Assembly (NCBI GenBank): GCA_022792835.1
Contig: JAAWBT010000001.1
Location: 1 to 32,636, forward strand
From: Lachnospiraceae bacterium
Lineage (GTDB): Bacteria; Bacillota; Clostridia; Lachnospirales; Lachnospiraceae
Direction: 5' to 3'
Length of the DNA stretch: 32,636 nt
In this document: piece after piece, positions 31,320 to 32,636 of the stretch
Position numbering within the stretch: position 1 is the first letter of the stretch
Layout of the letters: the number at the start of each line of letters is the position of its first letter
Made by a program: the position numbers and the translations under genes
Notes under the pieces: model-generated
The model's database searches: none
Told to the model about the DNA's origin: nothing
Seen by the model: the letters and a program-made list of their open reading frames with translations, nothing else

Positions 31320-32186
31320 ATGAACCTGCAGTTGTTGATTTCCGGCGTATCCATGGGAATTGTCTATGGACTGATCGCCATGGGAATGGTGTTGATCTTC
31401 CGGTCTGTGGGAATTATGAATTTTGCCCAGGGCGAGTTTTTGATGTTCGGCGGTTATTTTTGCTATACTTATAATCAGATTTTTCGTCTGCCCATTGTTG
31501 TATCCTTGATCCTGGCCTCTCTTTCCATGGGGGTAGTCGGCGTTCTGTTTATGAGATCTTCCTACTGGCCTCTCAGAAGGGCGCAGGCAAAAGCGATCAT
31601 TGTGAGCGCCATGGGCGCCTCCATCGCATTTAAAGAAGGGGCCAGGCTCATATGGGGCTCCATCCCGGTCAGCATGGACCGGGTGGTCGAAGGGACAGTC
31701 AAAGTGGGAACTGCTTCGGTGCAGTGGCAGCACATTGCCATCATCGGAACTTCGGCGGTCATCATGGTAGCTGTGTATCTGCTCCTGGAAAAGACTTTTA
31801 TCGGAAATATCATGCAGGCCACCGCTCAAGACCAGTATATGGCTTCCCTGACGGGGATTCCGGTGGTGTTTTCCATCGGTCTGACCTTTGCCCTGTCCGC
31901 CATGATCACAGGAGTAGGCGGAGGGCTTCTGGCGCCGATTTTCTTCCTGAATAATGTGATGGGGGCCACTGCGGGGTCCAAAGCCTTTGCGGCCATCGTG
32001 ATCGGCGGCTTTGGGAGCGTACAGGGGGCCATCATAGGCGGTTTGATCGTGGGGCTGGTGGAATCTTTTGGCGGAGCCTACATTTCCAGCACATACCAGC
32101 TTGTTCTGATCTATGTGGTGCTGATCGCGATTCTGATGATCCGCCCTCAGGGAATTTTTGGAGAAAAAATACAGGAGAAAGCGTAG
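31320..32186 (+). CDS. Branched-chain amino-acid-type ABC transporter permease (LivH-like)
   Basis: A 288-residue integral membrane protein. ATG 31320 is preferred (GGACGGTGGG upstream); the longer frame from 31254 would read through the intergenic hairpin. LivH features: LLISGVSMGIVYGLIAMGMV at the N-terminus, the conserved SVGIMNFAQGEFLMFGGYFC, a middle loop with AKAIIVSAMGASIAF, ATAQDQYMASLTGIPV and the C-terminal AFAAIVIGGFGSVQGAIIGG. About eight membrane segments. Its stop TAG directly abuts the GTG that could start the next gene, so it is tightly coupled to LivM. Confidence 0.92.
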   Translation: MNLQLLISGVSMGIVYGLIAMGMVLIFRSVGIMNFAQGEFLMFGGYFCYTYNQIFRLPIVVSLILASLSMGVVGVLFMRSSYWPLRRAQAKAIIVSAMGASIAFKEGARLIWGSIPVSMDRVVEGTVKVGTASVQWQHIAIIGTSAVIMVAVYLLLEKTFIGNIMQATAQDQYMASLTGIPVVFSIGLTFALSAMITGVGGGLLAPIFFLNNVMGATAGSKAFAAIVIGGFGSVQGAIIGGLIVGLVESFGGAYISSTYQLVLIYVVLIAILMIRPQGIFGEKIQEKA

Positions 32187-32195
32187 GTGACGGTG

Positions 32196-32594
32196 ATGAT
32201 CGAAGGATTAAGATCCATAAAAAAGCCTTTTATAATTACAATGCTTGCTGTGCTCATCCTCGGCAGCGGGCTGCCTTTTGTGACGTCCAGCTATATGCTC
32301 AGAGTACTTAACATTGCCATGATCGCATACTTGTGCGTGTTGAGCGTATACGTACTTCTTGGAATGTGTGGGCAGAACTCTTTCGCCCAGGCGGGGCTTT
32401 GGGGCGTAGGGGCTTACATAACAGCCAACGTCACTTTGAAACTGGGATTTGGGTCAATTCCCGCTATGCTGGCGGCGATTATAGGAACTGCGCTGTTTGC
32501 TTTTGTCCTGGGTTTTGCATTTTTCCGCCTGAGGCAATATTATTTTACCTTTGCCTCCACCCAGATCGTAGTTGCGCCCATCATCACTTCATAG
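32196..32594 (+). pseudogene. Branched-chain amino-acid-type ABC permease (LivM-like), cut off
   Basis: The frame (ATG 32196; GTG 32187 also possible) begins a LivM permease: TMLAVLILGSGLPFVTSSYM, the conserved LGMCGQNSFAQAGLWGVGAY and FVLGFAFFRLRQYYFTFAS. Similarity then stops near base 32558. The next codons (TQIVVAPIITS and a TAG at 32592-32594) are the antisense of a rhamnosidase coding sequence, so the last residues are not LivM. Family members are around 300-350 residues; only about 120 remain here. No ATPase genes follow within the window, so the transporter would be incomplete unless they lie elsewhere. Confidence 0.75.
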
Positions 32595-32636
32595 AGCCAT
32601 CCCGGGTAGCCCTTCTCCTGGAGCAGATGGTAGGCC
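32561..32636 (-). pseudogene. Alpha-L-rhamnosidase (GH78) fragment, antisense, runs off the window
   Basis: Read leftward from the window edge, one open frame gives AYHLLQEKGYPGWLYEVMMG then ATTIW. This is the highly conserved GH78 catalytic-barrel segment (family pattern AY-x-LL...YP-x-WLY...GATTIWERW). The match ends exactly after the Trp at 32561-32563, where the LivM sequence begins on the other strand. The rest of the gene, if present, is outside the window to the right. Confidence 0.7.

Overview
The window looks like the chromosome of an anaerobic, low-to-mid GC Firmicute, most likely a gut Lachnospiraceae relative. The reasons are an O2-independent ribonucleotide reductase (NrdD/NrdG), AGGAGG ribosome sites, TTGACA/TATAAT promoters, lipoprotein-anchored ABC binding proteins and LacI-family regulators with CcpA-type operators. 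No RNA genes or CRISPR arrays were seen.

Bases 1-8.9 kb are an accessory, decaying region. It starts with the 3' part of an AlbA/Schlafen-type ATP-binding regulator carrying a 27-bp coding minisatellite. A frameshifted IS1182-type transposase follows. Next is an intact, promoter-driven two-gene module: a RecF/OLD-like AAA ATPase plus a PIN-like nuclease. Behind it lie a short remnant that may be the tail of a BREX Lon-like (BrxL) protein and an overlapping SAM methyltransferase / HNH endonuclease pair. The stretch ends in gene fragments, among them a broken AAA-ATPase-like/PD-(D/E)XK gene and two pieces of a small membrane ORF that is present whole near the left end. This is the best place for an undescribed defence system.

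Bases 8.8-18.2 kb hold a catabolic operon. A promoter and a LacI-type palindrome precede a class III aminotransferase, a CUT2-type permease, a lipoprotein binding protein, an unusual permease-ATPase fusion, a D-aminoacylase-type amidohydrolase and a LacI-family regulator. The likely role is uptake and breakdown of an N-acyl or D-amino-acid-containing compound; the substrate is unknown.

Bases 18.2-24.3 kb hold a leftward TetR / ABC-ATPase / ABC-2 permease operon with an inverted-repeat operator, a divergent serine beta-lactamase-like hydrolase, a small helical protein and malic enzyme. Bases 24.3-27.4 kb hold nrdD-nrdG behind a structured leader and ahead of a very strong terminator.

Bases 27.5 kb to the end hold a single-gene UroD-family protein, a convergent LacI-family regulator, and a branched-chain-amino-acid-type ABC operon (binding protein, LivH, LivM) driven by a strong promoter with a perfect cre-like operator at its start point. 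LivM breaks off about 75 bases before the window end, where the sequence becomes the antisense of a GH78 alpha-L-rhamnosidase. This is either a genomic rearrangement or an assembly junction.
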